54,179 bases of DNA, from positions 1 to 54,179 of IMG/VR virus record IMGVR_UViG_3300030102_004502, one strand, 5' to 3'. Position 1 is the stretch's first letter. Every line of letters starts with the position of its first letter. The DNA comes from a virus. Below are positions 9,034-17,336 of this stretch, in pieces. The position numbers and the translations under genes were made by a program. The notes under the pieces were generated by a model. It had not been told where the DNA came from, made no database searches, and worked only from the letters and a program-made list of their open reading frames with translations.

Positions 9034-9758
9034 TATCCGAAAAAATTTGCCAAACCCTCAATTTCAACTTTAGTAGCAACCTGTGTATTAGGATTGATGA
9101 CCTCTCCTTCATACTTCAATTTTGGCATAGTAGAAAAGAACTGTTCAATTTTTTTGAATTGAGCACTGCTAAGTTGCTCTATGAAATTGACAATTTCCTT
9201 TAGTGTGCAATCATCCTGTGTCCATGCTTCTTCTTCTGTATAAACAGTGTCAACACATTTTGCTACAGAATTGAATGCTGCATCAACTCCACCATCATCA
9301 GTTTTGTCAGTGACTGTAAAGTTAGTTCTTAGGAATTCATCCATAGATGGATATTTCATAAGAATACTAATCCCACCACCAATATCAATTTTCTTATCAT
9401 GTCCTTCTGGTACATCTAATCCGATGTCAGATAGTCCAATAGTAAGTGGAACTTGTGTGTCTGGTTCATCATTACAATTGACAAGTAATTCTACTGTCTC
9501 ACCTACAGATTTACCTCTTATATTGAGAAAAAGGTATTCTAAATCAAATGATGGAAGTTCATCCACTTTGATTCTAGACTGCACACAAGATTTTATAACA
9601 TTTTTCACTGTGGCGATAATGTCTTTTTGTTTACCACTCTCAAGAGCGATAAGTAGTGCTTTTTCCTCTTTTACAAGAAAGGGTCTGTATTTTACTGGTT
9701 TACCAGTAGATAGTAGCGTCAACTCAAATGTGGGTGCTACAACTTTAGGTAATGGCAT
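9033..9758 (-). CDS. gp26: gp26/gp51-like baseplate protein
   Basis: 241 residues. The start (APTFELTLLSTGKPVKYRPF, then LVKEEKALLIALES) and the phrase IRGKSVGETVELLVNCND are characteristic of the T4 baseplate family that includes gp26 and gp51. This family is built like tail-assembly chaperones. T4 gp26 is 208 residues, so the length fits. It ends LANFFG just after a possible slippery sequence, and the next gene begins inside its stop codon. It probably acts in baseplate hub or tail-core assembly. Confidence 0.75.
   Translation of the reverse strand: MPLPKVVAPTFELTLLSTGKPVKYRPFLVKEEKALLIALESGKQKDIIATVKNVIKSCVQSRIKVDELPSFDLEYLFLNIRGKSVGETVELLVNCNDEPDTQVPLTIGLSDIGLDVPEGHDKKIDIGGGISILMKYPSMDEFLRTNFTVTDKTDDGGVDAAFNSVAKCVDTVYTEEEAWTQDDCTLKEIVNFIEQLSSAQFKKIEQFFSTMPKLKYEGEVINPNTQVATKVEIEGLANFFG
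9039..9045 (-). promoter_or_regulatory. Candidate -1 frameshift site T_TTT_TTC
   Basis: On the minus strand the gp26-like frame reads GCA AAT TTT TTC GGA TAA TGC. The heptamer T TTT TTC fits X XXY YYZ with zero-frame codons TTT and TTC, two codons before the stop. A -1 slip gives TTT TTT CGG ATA ATG CTA, which is the frame of the 59-residue ORF. Predicted fusion product is about 301 residues. No pseudoknot was modelled. Confidence 0.5.
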
Positions 9759-9793
9759 AATCTTTCAATTCAATCGTTTTATTTAGTATAGCA

Positions 9794-10741
9794 CTAACCA
9801 GGTCCTAATAATCCTTGATTATAAATTTTAAGTTGCTCAGAAGCAGAGGGTTGACCATCAGGACCCCATTCATGCTCTTCTGCCTCAATGAAGTAATCAT
9901 CATATTCTTTACCAGTTCCAATGTTACTAGACACAGGTTGTCTTACTGTTTTATCTATTATAGGATCTCTAGTCTTAAATTTGTCACTTGTAAGGAAACC
10001 GTTACCATTTGATGCAGTTCTGTCAATATAAAAGTACTCATATTTGAACGAGACTGTTGTTTTTATGAGTTCAGACTTACCATATGCTAATGGAGAAGCA
10101 ATAATATTGACTGGGAAGGCATTTTGAAGATAGTAAGTAATACTATTAGATCTGTTGAATGCAACATCAAAATTATCAGATTTATCTAGTCTCTTACCCT
10201 TATCATGCACCTCCTTACTAAATGCTGTAATTTCTATAGGGCATTTGTAAGTTCTTGGATATTGCAACCTTCTAAATGATGGAACATCATTGATACGGTC
10301 TGTGGTATTGAATCCATGTCCACCTCTGGATAAGTGAGTAGGTGATATAAACTCTAACCAAGCATTGAAGATATCATTGGTATAATAGTCTCTTTGACTA
10401 TACCATGTAAGGTTTATATCAGGATATCTCCTAAATGTAGCATAATTCTGCGAAACACCTTGTCTCAACCCATCTACCTGAGATGTTTGAATCTGTGAAC
10501 CAGGTAATAATGCTTCTGAGCAGAATAATGATAGAAATTGACCTGGTGATGCTTGTTTATCGTATAAAGTGCTTTGAGAAAGATAACTTGCTAGACTTTG
10601 AGAATTTTCAAAATTTATTGATACATCATATATGTTATTGAAGGCTGGTGCAATTCCACCATTTGCTACTCTTGATCTATATAATTCTTCCGTTGGCATG
10701 CGGTGCCTATCATTTCTATAGACACTTGGTACTCTAGCCAT
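9794..10741 (-). CDS. gp54: Baseplate tail tube initiator, gp54-like
   Basis: 315 residues, against 320 for T4 gp54. It has FNNIYDVSINF near the start, LFCSEALLPGSQ and TFRRYPDINLTWYSQRDYY, typical of the tube-like domain shared by gp54, gp48 and gp19. The following FNAWLEFI and a strand-rich end fit this fold. gp54 sits on gp48 and begins polymerisation of the tail tube. The partner gp48 is encoded divergently at 11612. Only 30 nt separate its ATG from that of gp4. Confidence 0.75.
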   Translation of the reverse strand: MARVPSVYRNDRHRMPTEELYRSRVANGGIAPAFNNIYDVSINFENSQSLASYLSQSTLYDKQASPGQFLSLFCSEALLPGSQIQTSQVDGLRQGVSQNYATFRRYPDINLTWYSQRDYYTNDIFNAWLEFISPTHLSRGGHGFNTTDRINDVPSFRRLQYPRTYKCPIEITAFSKEVHDKGKRLDKSDNFDVAFNRSNSITYYLQNAFPVNIIASPLAYGKSELIKTTVSFKYEYFYIDRTASNGNGFLTSDKFKTRDPIIDKTVRQPVSSNIGTGKEYDDYFIEAEEHEWGPDGQPSASEQLKIYNQGLLGPG

Positions 10742-10771
10742 CTAAATATAGCGTGAACGTGTATACTATGT
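10742..10771. promoter_or_regulatory. Divergent intergenic region between gp54 and gp4
   Basis: This 30-nt gap must contain the start signals of two diverging units. On the plus strand TCTAAATA at 10741-10748 is one base from the late consensus TATAAATA, and TATACT at 10761-10766 could be a -10 box. No equally clear motif is visible on the minus strand. Confidence 0.35.
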
Positions 10772-11203
10772 ATGTCATATCAGGGGAAGTTTCGTCCCAG
10801 AAACTCAAAAAAGTATAAAGGTAACCCCCAAAATATCATTTATAGATCACTTTGGGAAAGAAAGTTCATGGTGTATTGTGATGAGAAACCTCAAATTCTC
10901 ACATGGGCATCAGAAGAGTTCTTCATACCATACTATGACCCAACTACCAAAAAAGTGAAGAGATACTTTCCTGACTTCTATATCAAGTACAAGAATGTAC
11001 ATGGTAAGGTGGTGGAAAAGGTAATAGAAATCAAACCATTGAAGCAATGTAATCCACCCACTCAGAAGAAAAAAACAAAGAAATATATGTATGAAGCACT
11101 AGAATATGCAAAAAATCAAGCAAAATGGGAGGCAGCAAAAGATTTCTGTGCTGACCGTAAATGGGAATTTCAAGTAATGACGGAGAAGGAACTTGGCATA
11201 TAG
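10772..11203 (+). CDS. gp4: Head completion protein gp4 (nuclease-like)
   Basis: 143 residues. The start YQGKFRPRNSKKYKGNPQNI followed by YRSLWERKFMVYCDE closely follows T4 gp4 (also called gp50), and KRYFPDFYIKY with VIEIKPLKQ gives the D...EIK arrangement of a PD-(D/E)XK nuclease fold. gp4 acts after DNA packaging, together with gp2, to make the head competent to join the tail. It opens the plus-strand block and overlaps the next ORF by 11 nt. Confidence 0.9.
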   Translation: MSYQGKFRPRNSKKYKGNPQNIIYRSLWERKFMVYCDEKPQILTWASEEFFIPYYDPTTKKVKRYFPDFYIKYKNVHGKVVEKVIEIKPLKQCNPPTQKKKTKKYMYEALEYAKNQAKWEAAKDFCADRKWEFQVMTEKELGI

Positions 11204-11612
11204 CGACGAATTTCCAGACTCAACTTATAGTGGGAGTCCTAAACCTGGCACCCTTTCTATTTTCAGATATGGTGCAAAATATAAGAAAACACTCCCATAT
11301 TGGGATAGAAACCCACTATGCTACATTTTTGGAGCATCTGGTGGTGCATTCTATGGTCTAAACTTACACTACCAAACACCTACTAATAGGAAAGCAGTGC
11401 TGAATTATGTTGATGGTGGTGGAGATCCGACCAAGGTTCGTGGGTACCATAAATACCTAAAGTCTTATATGGATACCCCTTTCATTGTACTTGGTATGAG
11501 TGACTGGGATAAAGCGTTATCCTATGGTATGGAGGAATTCCGTAGAGTGATAGGTTCTGTAGAATTGGGTGTCGACGCAGCGACAGTACAAAAAGGTGGT
11601 TTTTACAAGTAA
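11193..11612 (+). CDS. Conserved T4-type phage protein of unknown role
   Basis: 139 residues. FRYGAKYKKTLPYWDRNPLC followed by FYGLNLHYQTP resembles a small protein that I associate with the head-completion or baseplate region of T4-like phages, but I cannot attach a name. It has no signal peptide or membrane segment. It overlaps gp4 by 11 nt and gp48 by 1 nt (TAATG), so it is probably translated with them and late. A DNA-end-protector-like role is a possibility I cannot support from the sequence. Confidence 0.6.
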   Translation: MAYSDEFPDSTYSGSPKPGTLSIFRYGAKYKKTLPYWDRNPLCYIFGASGGAFYGLNLHYQTPTNRKAVLNYVDGGGDPTKVRGYHKYLKSYMDTPFIVLGMSDWDKALSYGMEEFRRVIGSVELGVDAATVQKGGFYK

Positions 11613-13399
11613 TGTCATTAGAAGAAGAACAAAAAGAAGCAAGTAGGTACGCATTGAACAATTGTGTATTTGAAGGTGGATCTCTTATGGGAGGGGATTT
11701 AGGAGATACCTACTCATGTGAGATGGGTATAAATGGTGATATTGGCACAGATGCAGTACATGAAGATGGATATCATAGAATTGAAGTAGATATAACAGAG
11801 ACTGATGGAAGTGCTGGAACAGAAGAAGTATTTGTAAAACCAATATTATCAACAGATGTCACTAAAGATAATTTTGGATCAGTCATAAGAATTGAAACTT
11901 TAAGTGGTGAAGTAATAGATTTAGACTCAGAATTGGGTAAAAATTTAGTGAAAAATAATAATTTTAGTGAGTTATATACTAGATCATTAGCACAATTGAA
12001 GTGGGCGTCAGAAAGTTCTGGAACACAAAACTTCGTATTATCAAAAGATCAATGGCAAGCTGCAAATGAAGCAATTGCAAGAAATGATGACGGTGATCTA
12101 AAAGACTTATGGGATAAAATAAACACAGATGAACATGTAAGGAACTCAAGTTTTCCTTGGTTATTCAAATATAAAGACTTGAATACTAATGAGTATAGTG
12201 AGGATCAAGTTGGTGTTAGAATATCAACTTCAGAAGGGGAAACCACCGTCATAAATGAAAGAGAAGAAGAAGAACAAACAGTAGAGGATTTGGATGCAAA
12301 CAATGGATTAGGAGAAATATTCAAATTATTCCCTGTTCTAAAATATCCTGCTGATGCTGCATATGGGTCTGGTGGTCAAGATTATATCAGATTTGAGACT
12401 TTTAAGTATAAACCACCCAATGTAGGTTCTTTTGATAAAAAAACAAGACGTAACGATACACCAGCAATATTAGATTTTATAGCGGGTAAAGGTCCAACTA
12501 GATCTACAAATCTTGGAGATTATGGTAATACAATAAAATTACCTATTCCAAATGACCTAAGAGTAAGTAATGGTGTTGAATGGGGTGGTGGTAAAGCAAA
12601 TGCAATGGAGTTGGCAGCATTTCAAGGTGCTACAAACAAAATTGGTGATGTGGAAGATGGTGGTTTCGGAAATATATTCAAGGGTATGGATAATATTGGT
12701 AAATTCATAGGTGAAATTCAAAGGTTAGATAATGATGACCTAGGTAGTGGAACAGCAACGACAGCATTCCTTGCAAAGATGATGTTATCTTCTATCAATA
12801 TAAATGTAGACACTAATCAATTTGTTGCACGTTCGTTGGGAATAGCAATAAACCCAAATCTAGAATTATTATTCTCAAGTCCAAAGTTGAGAAATTTCAC
12901 ATTTAGATTTGATTTTGCACCAAATGATGAGCAAGACGCTCAAATGTCTAGACATATAATGAGAGTGTTTAGACAAGGCATGCAACCCACTGGGTATGCT
13001 GGTAGGCAGGCTGGTCAACGTATAGGAACAGCAAATATCTTTATTGGTGCACCTAGAGTGTTTAGAATAGGTTACTTCAATGGAACTAATAGGATTAGAG
13101 GTTTACCTATACATAAAATATGTGCTTTGACACAAGTATCAACAAACTTTACACCTGAAAATGTTTACCAGTCTTATGCAGATAGTAGAGCAGTGTCTAA
13201 CCCTGTTAGATCAACCATGGAATTAGCATTTACTGAGTTGACTCCAATATTTGCCGAGGATTACTTAGATCCAGATGGAGATGGTGGAACAAAACAACAG
13301 AAAGCTAATGCAAGTATAGCAGACTTGATGAGACCAGATGGTGAGGGAGGAATCCTTCAAGGGGATAATAAAATCAATGTGGAGGATATTGGATTCTAA
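11612..13399 (+). CDS. gp48: Baseplate tail tube cap, gp48-like
   Basis: 595 residues, longer than T4 gp48 (364). The C-terminal half carries the family signature: GIAINPNLELLFSSPKLRNF, FTFRFDFAPNDEQDA and MSRHIMRVFRQGM, then FIGAPRVFRIGYF and LTQVSTNFTPENVY. The first 300 residues are acidic and poorly conserved, an insertion typical of cyanophage versions. It caps the baseplate below gp54 before tube assembly. The ATG follows the preceding stop directly. Confidence 0.85.
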   Translation: MSLEEEQKEASRYALNNCVFEGGSLMGGDLGDTYSCEMGINGDIGTDAVHEDGYHRIEVDITETDGSAGTEEVFVKPILSTDVTKDNFGSVIRIETLSGEVIDLDSELGKNLVKNNNFSELYTRSLAQLKWASESSGTQNFVLSKDQWQAANEAIARNDDGDLKDLWDKINTDEHVRNSSFPWLFKYKDLNTNEYSEDQVGVRISTSEGETTVINEREEEEQTVEDLDANNGLGEIFKLFPVLKYPADAAYGSGGQDYIRFETFKYKPPNVGSFDKKTRRNDTPAILDFIAGKGPTRSTNLGDYGNTIKLPIPNDLRVSNGVEWGGGKANAMELAAFQGATNKIGDVEDGGFGNIFKGMDNIGKFIGEIQRLDNDDLGSGTATTAFLAKMMLSSININVDTNQFVARSLGIAINPNLELLFSSPKLRNFTFRFDFAPNDEQDAQMSRHIMRVFRQGMQPTGYAGRQAGQRIGTANIFIGAPRVFRIGYFNGTNRIRGLPIHKICALTQVSTNFTPENVYQSYADSRAVSNPVRSTMELAFTELTPIFAEDYLDPDGDGGTKQQKANASIADLMRPDGEGGILQGDNKINVEDIGF

Positions 13400-14055
13400 T
13401 GGCTTATTTTACAAACTTTCCGAAAGTATCACTTCCATCCTTTGCTGATAATAGGAGATCATCTCTTGATTTTGTCAATTCGACAAATTTATTCAAAAGA
13501 GGAAAAATAAGAGAAGAGATTATAGGTAGCATAGCTGCATTTGAAAGATTTTCTATAAATGGTGATGATAGACCTGATAATGTGGCATTTAGAGTATATG
13601 GAGATTCTTCATTAGATTGGGTAGTTCTGATAAGTAATAATATATTAAATGTGAGAGATGAGTGGCCAATGAATCAATATGACTTCAAAAGATATATTGA
13701 TAATAAGTACTCAACGACACTTCTTACACAAATTCACCATTATGAGTCAAAAGAAGTAAGAAACTCAAAAGGACTTATTTTACAACAGTCTGGAATATGG
13801 GTTGATGCAGATCACTCCTTCTCTTGGTCTGAGAATGGTAAGAAGTATACTCAAACTGGAACCACGTCAGTATCAAATTTACAGTTTGAAGAAGATAGAA
13901 ATAATAAGAAAAGATCAATCAATGTAGTAAGATCTAACTATCTTGAAGTTATAAAAGAAGATATGAGAGAATTACTCACATATACTGATAGTAGTCAATA
14001 TGTCAATAGAAAACTGAAAAAAGGATCTAATCTAAGAATTTTGTCTCCTCGCTAA
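13399..14055 (+). CDS. gp53: Baseplate wedge protein gp53
   Basis: 218 residues (T4 gp53: 196). Segments LFKRGKIREEI, FERFSINGDDRPDNVAFRVY and DWVVLISNNILNVRDEWPM are typical of gp53, whose N-terminal domain clamps adjacent wedges. Start and stop overlap gp48 at 13399 (TAATG). The 3' end overlaps the end of the opposite-strand oxygenase by 24 nt, so the two transcription units converge here with no obvious bidirectional terminator. Confidence 0.85.
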   Translation: MAYFTNFPKVSLPSFADNRRSSLDFVNSTNLFKRGKIREEIIGSIAAFERFSINGDDRPDNVAFRVYGDSSLDWVVLISNNILNVRDEWPMNQYDFKRYIDNKYSTTLLTQIHHYESKEVRNSKGLILQQSGIWVDADHSFSWSENGKKYTQTGTTSVSNLQFEEDRNNKKRSINVVRSNYLEVIKEDMRELLTYTDSSQYVNRKLKKGSNLRILSPR

Positions 14056-14583
14056 ATGGTGAGGATTGTTCTCACTATGAGGAACATCCCAAACTAGAGT
14101 ATATCTGTCCACATCGCTTACGTTGACAGCACCATGTGGTATCTTGTTGTTGAACCAAAAGAAAGTGCCAGGTGCGACATAGAATTCTTGATTACCGACT
14201 TGATATAAGTATATTCCTTGTAATGATAAGTGATATCTATCTTTGTCTAAGTAATATGACCCTTTATCAATATGCCTCAAAACCTTATCGCCTGGTTTTA
14301 GTCGGAAGAATGCTGCTCTACCTGTTTCCTTTATATTATGTCTTTCCCAAAATTTGTGCACATTTTTGTACTTATCGTATAATGGTGTTTTTCTTTGTCC
14401 CATCGCATTTTTTGGATCTTCACCTTTTTCGACTTTTGCCCAAACTAACGGTAAAAACCCATATGGGCTCTTATCGCCACCTACACCTTTTTGCTTAGAT
14501 ACCCAATTCCAGTCTTCTAAGTCCATTTCGTCTAAAAACGGTTTTACGTCAATATTCTCTTCTATGATAATAATGTTGTCCAT
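14032..14583 (-). CDS. 2OG-Fe(II) oxygenase, aspartyl/asparaginyl beta-hydroxylase type
   Basis: 183 residues. H104-x-D106 in RHIDKGSY and H150 in NKIPHGAVN give the HxD...H iron triad, and R160 in DRYTLVWDV is placed to bind 2-oxoglutarate; this is the layout of the aspartyl beta-hydroxylase family (PF05118). The substrate is unknown: protein side chains or a small molecule are both possible. It converges with gp53. It is one of seven 2OG oxygenases in this window. Confidence 0.75.
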   Translation of the reverse strand: MDNIIIIEENIDVKPFLDEMDLEDWNWVSKQKGVGGDKSPYGFLPLVWAKVEKGEDPKNAMGQRKTPLYDKYKNVHKFWERHNIKETGRAAFFRLKPGDKVLRHIDKGSYYLDKDRYHLSLQGIYLYQVGNQEFYVAPGTFFWFNNKIPHGAVNVSDVDRYTLVWDVPHSENNPHHLARRQNS

Positions 14584-14657
14584 GAAAAAACCTTAAGGGT
14601 CATTTTTTGGTCAGAGTTTTTTTTGCCCTTTTCTGAAAACAAAAAGTCGTTTTTGGT
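14584..14657 (-). other. A/T-rich intergenic stretch with T-runs
   Basis: Reading the minus strand, AAAAACGACTTTTTG, AAGGGCAAAAAAAACTC and the palindrome CCTTAAGG followed by T6 occur in 74 nt. They may act as a weak terminator or leader for the oxygenase gene at 14583, but no strong GC stem is present. Confidence 0.25.
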
Positions 14658-15224
14658 TTAGGCATGAATTAAGATGTGAAAAGCAACAGACACTCTGTCC
14701 TTGTTCGACCTGTTGATGTCAACGTAGTGTGTTAGATTACTGTTGAAAAATACACCTTGGTTTGCTTTTGGTTTCAATTGAAGAGCATTGTAGTCTGTCT
14801 TGGGAATACATGATGTATTGAGGTATCTGTTTGTAAATGGACTCATGATGACTAGATCTCCACTATTGAGTGGTGCTTTCAACCAATACACCCCACTGAT
14901 TTGACCGTAAGTATGATGATGCATACTATTAGATGCACCTTTAGGATTTATGTTAGCAAATAAATGGACACACTCTAGTCCTCTTGGTCTACTTATACCA
15001 TGCTCCCCCAAGTAATCATAACATCTATTGATAATCATTTCTTTCAATGGATTGAACTGTGGCATCTTATGTAATCCAATCTTCTGCCATCCATTTATGT
15101 TAGAGTATCCATCTGACTTAGGATCTTTTTCATGTAGATCCATCACATGCCTAAGAGAAAGGTCTAGGACGGTAAGATTACCATCCCAGACCCCTACATG
15201 TTCCTTGAAGGATAAGATATCCAC
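14658..15224 (-). CDS. 2OG-Fe(II) oxygenase (2OG-FeII_Oxy_5-like)
   Basis: 188 residues. MHHHTYGQISGVYWLKAP followed by GDLVIMSPF, and later NLTHYVDINRS with RVSVAFHI, are the signature strands of the small phage oxygenase family in which the first His cluster (residues 102-104) and the H near 166 hold iron and the Arg binds 2-oxoglutarate. The substrate is unknown. The gene begins immediately after the gp32 stop, so it is likely co-transcribed with gp32. Confidence 0.75.
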   Translation of the reverse strand: MDILSFKEHVGVWDGNLTVLDLSLRHVMDLHEKDPKSDGYSNINGWQKIGLHKMPQFNPLKEMIINRCYDYLGEHGISRPRGLECVHLFANINPKGASNSMHHHTYGQISGVYWLKAPLNSGDLVIMSPFTNRYLNTSCIPKTDYNALQLKPKANQGVFFNSNLTHYVDINRSNKDRVSVAFHILIHA

Positions 15225-16109
15225 TTACTCTTCTGCTAGTTTCTGAAAGTAACTTAGTGCATCATCATCTTCATTGACTGATGTTGGTGCAGATGCAACA
15301 ACAGGTTCTGGTGTTGCAGTTACGATCTCTTCCTCTTCATTAGCAACTTCTGCTGCTACAGGTGCTCTCTTGTTGTTTAGAACTGCATTCAATCTGGTTT
15401 CTAAATCTTGATATGATTTGAACTCAGATGGACTTGTAAATTCTTTGAGAGAATACTGCTTCTTCCATAGTGCTTCAAGTGCATCATCATCGTCAAGTAA
15501 TGCAGAAGATGCAGCAAACTCAGAACTATCATAGTTTCTGTATCCTGCTACGTTCTTTGCCTTCAACTTGAAGTTAGCACCCTGCCAGAAATCGAATGGA
15601 TCGATTGCTTCCTCATCCTCAAACTCAGGTTGCATTGCTGCTGTAATTTTGTCAAAGATTTTCTTACCAAATTTATATAAGAATGTTTGACCTTCATTCT
15701 GAGGATTGGTTGGATCTTTTACAACATAGATGTTTGCAATGTAAGTAAGTTTTCTCTTCTGCTTACGTGCAAGGTCTTTGTCTGCATCTATGCCACTGTT
15801 CCATAGTAGTCTGTTGTACTCTGACACAGGATCTTTTTGACCAAGTGTAGTTAGACTATTCTCTATGTACCAACCACCAGGTCCTTGGAAAGCATGTGAC
15901 CATACCTTTGCCCATGGTAGTTCTTCTCCGTCAGGTGCAGGGAGGAATCTGATTACAGCATAACCGTTTCCTGCTTTGTCTACTTCTAATTTCCATAGAC
16001 GGTCATCAACATTAGATGAACCAGTCGTATTCATTTTCTCTATCTCCTTGGTCAACTTAGAAGTAAGATTTCCCAAGCGAGATTGTTTTTTTAGATTTGC
16101 AAATGTCAT
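15225..16109 (-). CDS. gp32: Single-stranded DNA-binding protein gp32
   Basis: I chose the ATG at 16109 (294 residues) because the protein then starts MTFANLKKQSRLG, the LAST-type basic motif of T4 gp32; a longer in-frame start at 16172 would add 21 unlikely residues overlapping the promoter. The core (IRFLPAPDGEELPWAKVWSH, GPGGWYIENSLTTLG, YIANIYVVKDPTNPQNEGQ, YKFGKKIFDKI) is clear gp32, and the acidic tail ends DDDALSYFQKLAEE. It has no cysteine: where T4 has its zinc-binding CPVC, this protein has DPVS. gp32 coats single-stranded DNA in replication and recombination and recruits gp59. Confidence 0.92.
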   Translation of the reverse strand: MTFANLKKQSRLGNLTSKLTKEIEKMNTTGSSNVDDRLWKLEVDKAGNGYAVIRFLPAPDGEELPWAKVWSHAFQGPGGWYIENSLTTLGQKDPVSEYNRLLWNSGIDADKDLARKQKRKLTYIANIYVVKDPTNPQNEGQTFLYKFGKKIFDKITAAMQPEFEDEEAIDPFDFWQGANFKLKAKNVAGYRNYDSSEFAASSALLDDDDALEALWKKQYSLKEFTSPSEFKSYQDLETRLNAVLNNKRAPVAAEVANEEEEIVTATPEPVVASAPTSVNEDDDALSYFQKLAEE

Positions 16110-16176
16110 AAGTTTGACTCGTAGTATTCGTCGTATTGAATGGATTGGTGGATTAACACCTTGCATACGCAAGTTT

Positions 16177-16205
16177 AGTATAGTATACTATTTAGGTGTC
16201 GTCAA
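16177..16205 (-). promoter_or_regulatory. Sigma70-like promoter TTGACG-N17-TATACT for gp32
   Basis: TTGACG (16200-16205) and TATACT (16177-16182) on the minus strand are 17 nt apart. The -35 box lies in the last codons of the upstream membrane-protein gene and its stop at 16188 lies in the spacer. A hairpin CTTGC-GTAT-GCAAG follows in the gp32 leader. Confidence 0.65.
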
Positions 16206-16427
16206 GTATAGAAATATCAATCCTGGTATGATGATAAAGAACTGTGGAAAGAAGTTCAAAACCAAGGCACGTTCTCCTGTTTTCCTACCAACGTAGACCC
16301 ATCCAGCAGCACCAAACATCTGTAAGATACTGTTCCATGGTGTCCAACCCATCACATGAAACACCATAGCAATGGGTATGATTGTGGCACTACACCATTT
16401 TACTATTATAACCTTATTCTTTGTCAA
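16188..16427 (-). CDS. Small membrane protein, two transmembrane segments
   Basis: 79 residues with two hydrophobic stretches: about residues 8-38 (ATIIPIAMVFHVMGWTPW and onward) and 57-76 (FFPQFFIIIPGLIFLYL), joined by a basic loop VGRKTGER. No catalytic motif. It sits between gp32 and gp59 genes and overlaps its upstream neighbour by 14 nt. It resembles small conserved cyanophage membrane proteins of unknown function. Confidence 0.6.
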   Translation of the reverse strand: MTKNKVIIVKWCSATIIPIAMVFHVMGWTPWNSILQMFGAAGWVYVGRKTGERALVLNFFPQFFIIIPGLIFLYLTTPK

Positions 16428-16647
16428 GTTTTTGGAACCACTCCTTCAAGGTAGTTTGATACCCTGACTCACGGGAAGGTGGTTCTTTGATACCCATAAT
16501 TTTTTTGTAGTCAATATACATTGCTTGAAGTAACCAACTCTGAGATAGACTATGAGGTCCTTCCTCAAGTAATTCTACTTGACGTTTGTTGAGTCCTGCC
16601 TTACGTGCTAGGTACTCTTTTCTCCATGCATGGGGGTTTTCGTTCAT
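16414..16647 (-). CDS. Small unknown protein
   Basis: 77 residues, highly charged and mostly helical (WRKEYLARKAGLNKRQVELL). The pattern around residues 10-40 loosely recalls a helix-turn-helix, which is too weak to name. It overlaps its upstream neighbour by 4 nt (ATGA) and its downstream neighbour by 14 nt, so it is part of the replication-region operon. Confidence 0.5.
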   Translation of the reverse strand: MNENPHAWRKEYLARKAGLNKRQVELLEEGPHSLSQSWLLQAMYIDYKKIMGIKEPPSRESGYQTTLKEWFQKLDKE

Positions 16648-17336
16648 GTTTCTGGTGTTGGTTGGAAATGATGAGCATACTGATCATCAATGTCTGCTAA
16701 CTCATGTTTAGTTTTATATGCCCACTCTGTAGTGTGTCCGACACTCCACTTCTCTGTGTTCTCTACCTGATAGTTTTGAGAGCACACCTCAAAGTCTGGT
16801 GTCTGCTTGTCCTCTGGTATCAAACTCATGTCTCTCCACTGTATTCTATTGTTAGGTTGAGCAGCAAACTGACCGTTATCTAATGCAATAATATTGAATG
16901 ATTTATGTTCTGGATCATCTTGACTGTAGTTTGTGTTCAGAGTTGATGACTGAGCATGACAATTATCAATCGTAAAACAATACTGTCCATCATGCATCTG
17001 TCTGTCCTTACCAAAGAAGGAACAGCGATTGAGTAAGGGTTTCTCTATCACAGTCACATCATAGTCAAAGCAATCCCACAACTGTAAGGTATCAAGTGGT
17101 AGTAACTCATCAGGATTGTAGTCTTTCTTCCATACGAATGCACTGATCGGTAACTTGTCAAACAATGCACCATAGTCTGTCAATAGTGTCTCAAAGTACA
17201 ATGCTTTGTGCTGCACACTCTTGACTGAGATCCATGTGCCAGGTGTTATCTCACCGTGACCTTTCTGATGGTCGTATAAGAATTCTTTTCTCACATACAC
17301 CGAGTATGGTGGTAAATTATGAATCAAAAATGACAT
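16644..17336 (-). CDS. Unknown protein of the gp32-gp59 region
   Basis: 230 residues, soluble, rich in aromatic residues and His, with alternating short strands (PPYSVYVRKEFLYDH, HKALYFETLLTDYG, DVTVIEKPLL). I do not recognise a family. Cysteines at scattered positions do not form a metal motif. It is linked to both neighbours by 1-4 nt overlaps. Confidence 0.55.
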   Translation of the reverse strand: MSFLIHNLPPYSVYVRKEFLYDHQKGHGEITPGTWISVKSVQHKALYFETLLTDYGALFDKLPISAFVWKKDYNPDELLPLDTLQLWDCFDYDVTVIEKPLLNRCSFFGKDRQMHDGQYCFTIDNCHAQSSTLNTNYSQDDPEHKSFNIIALDNGQFAAQPNNRIQWRDMSLIPEDKQTPDFEVCSQNYQVENTEKWSVGHTTEWAYKTKHELADIDDQYAHHFQPTPET

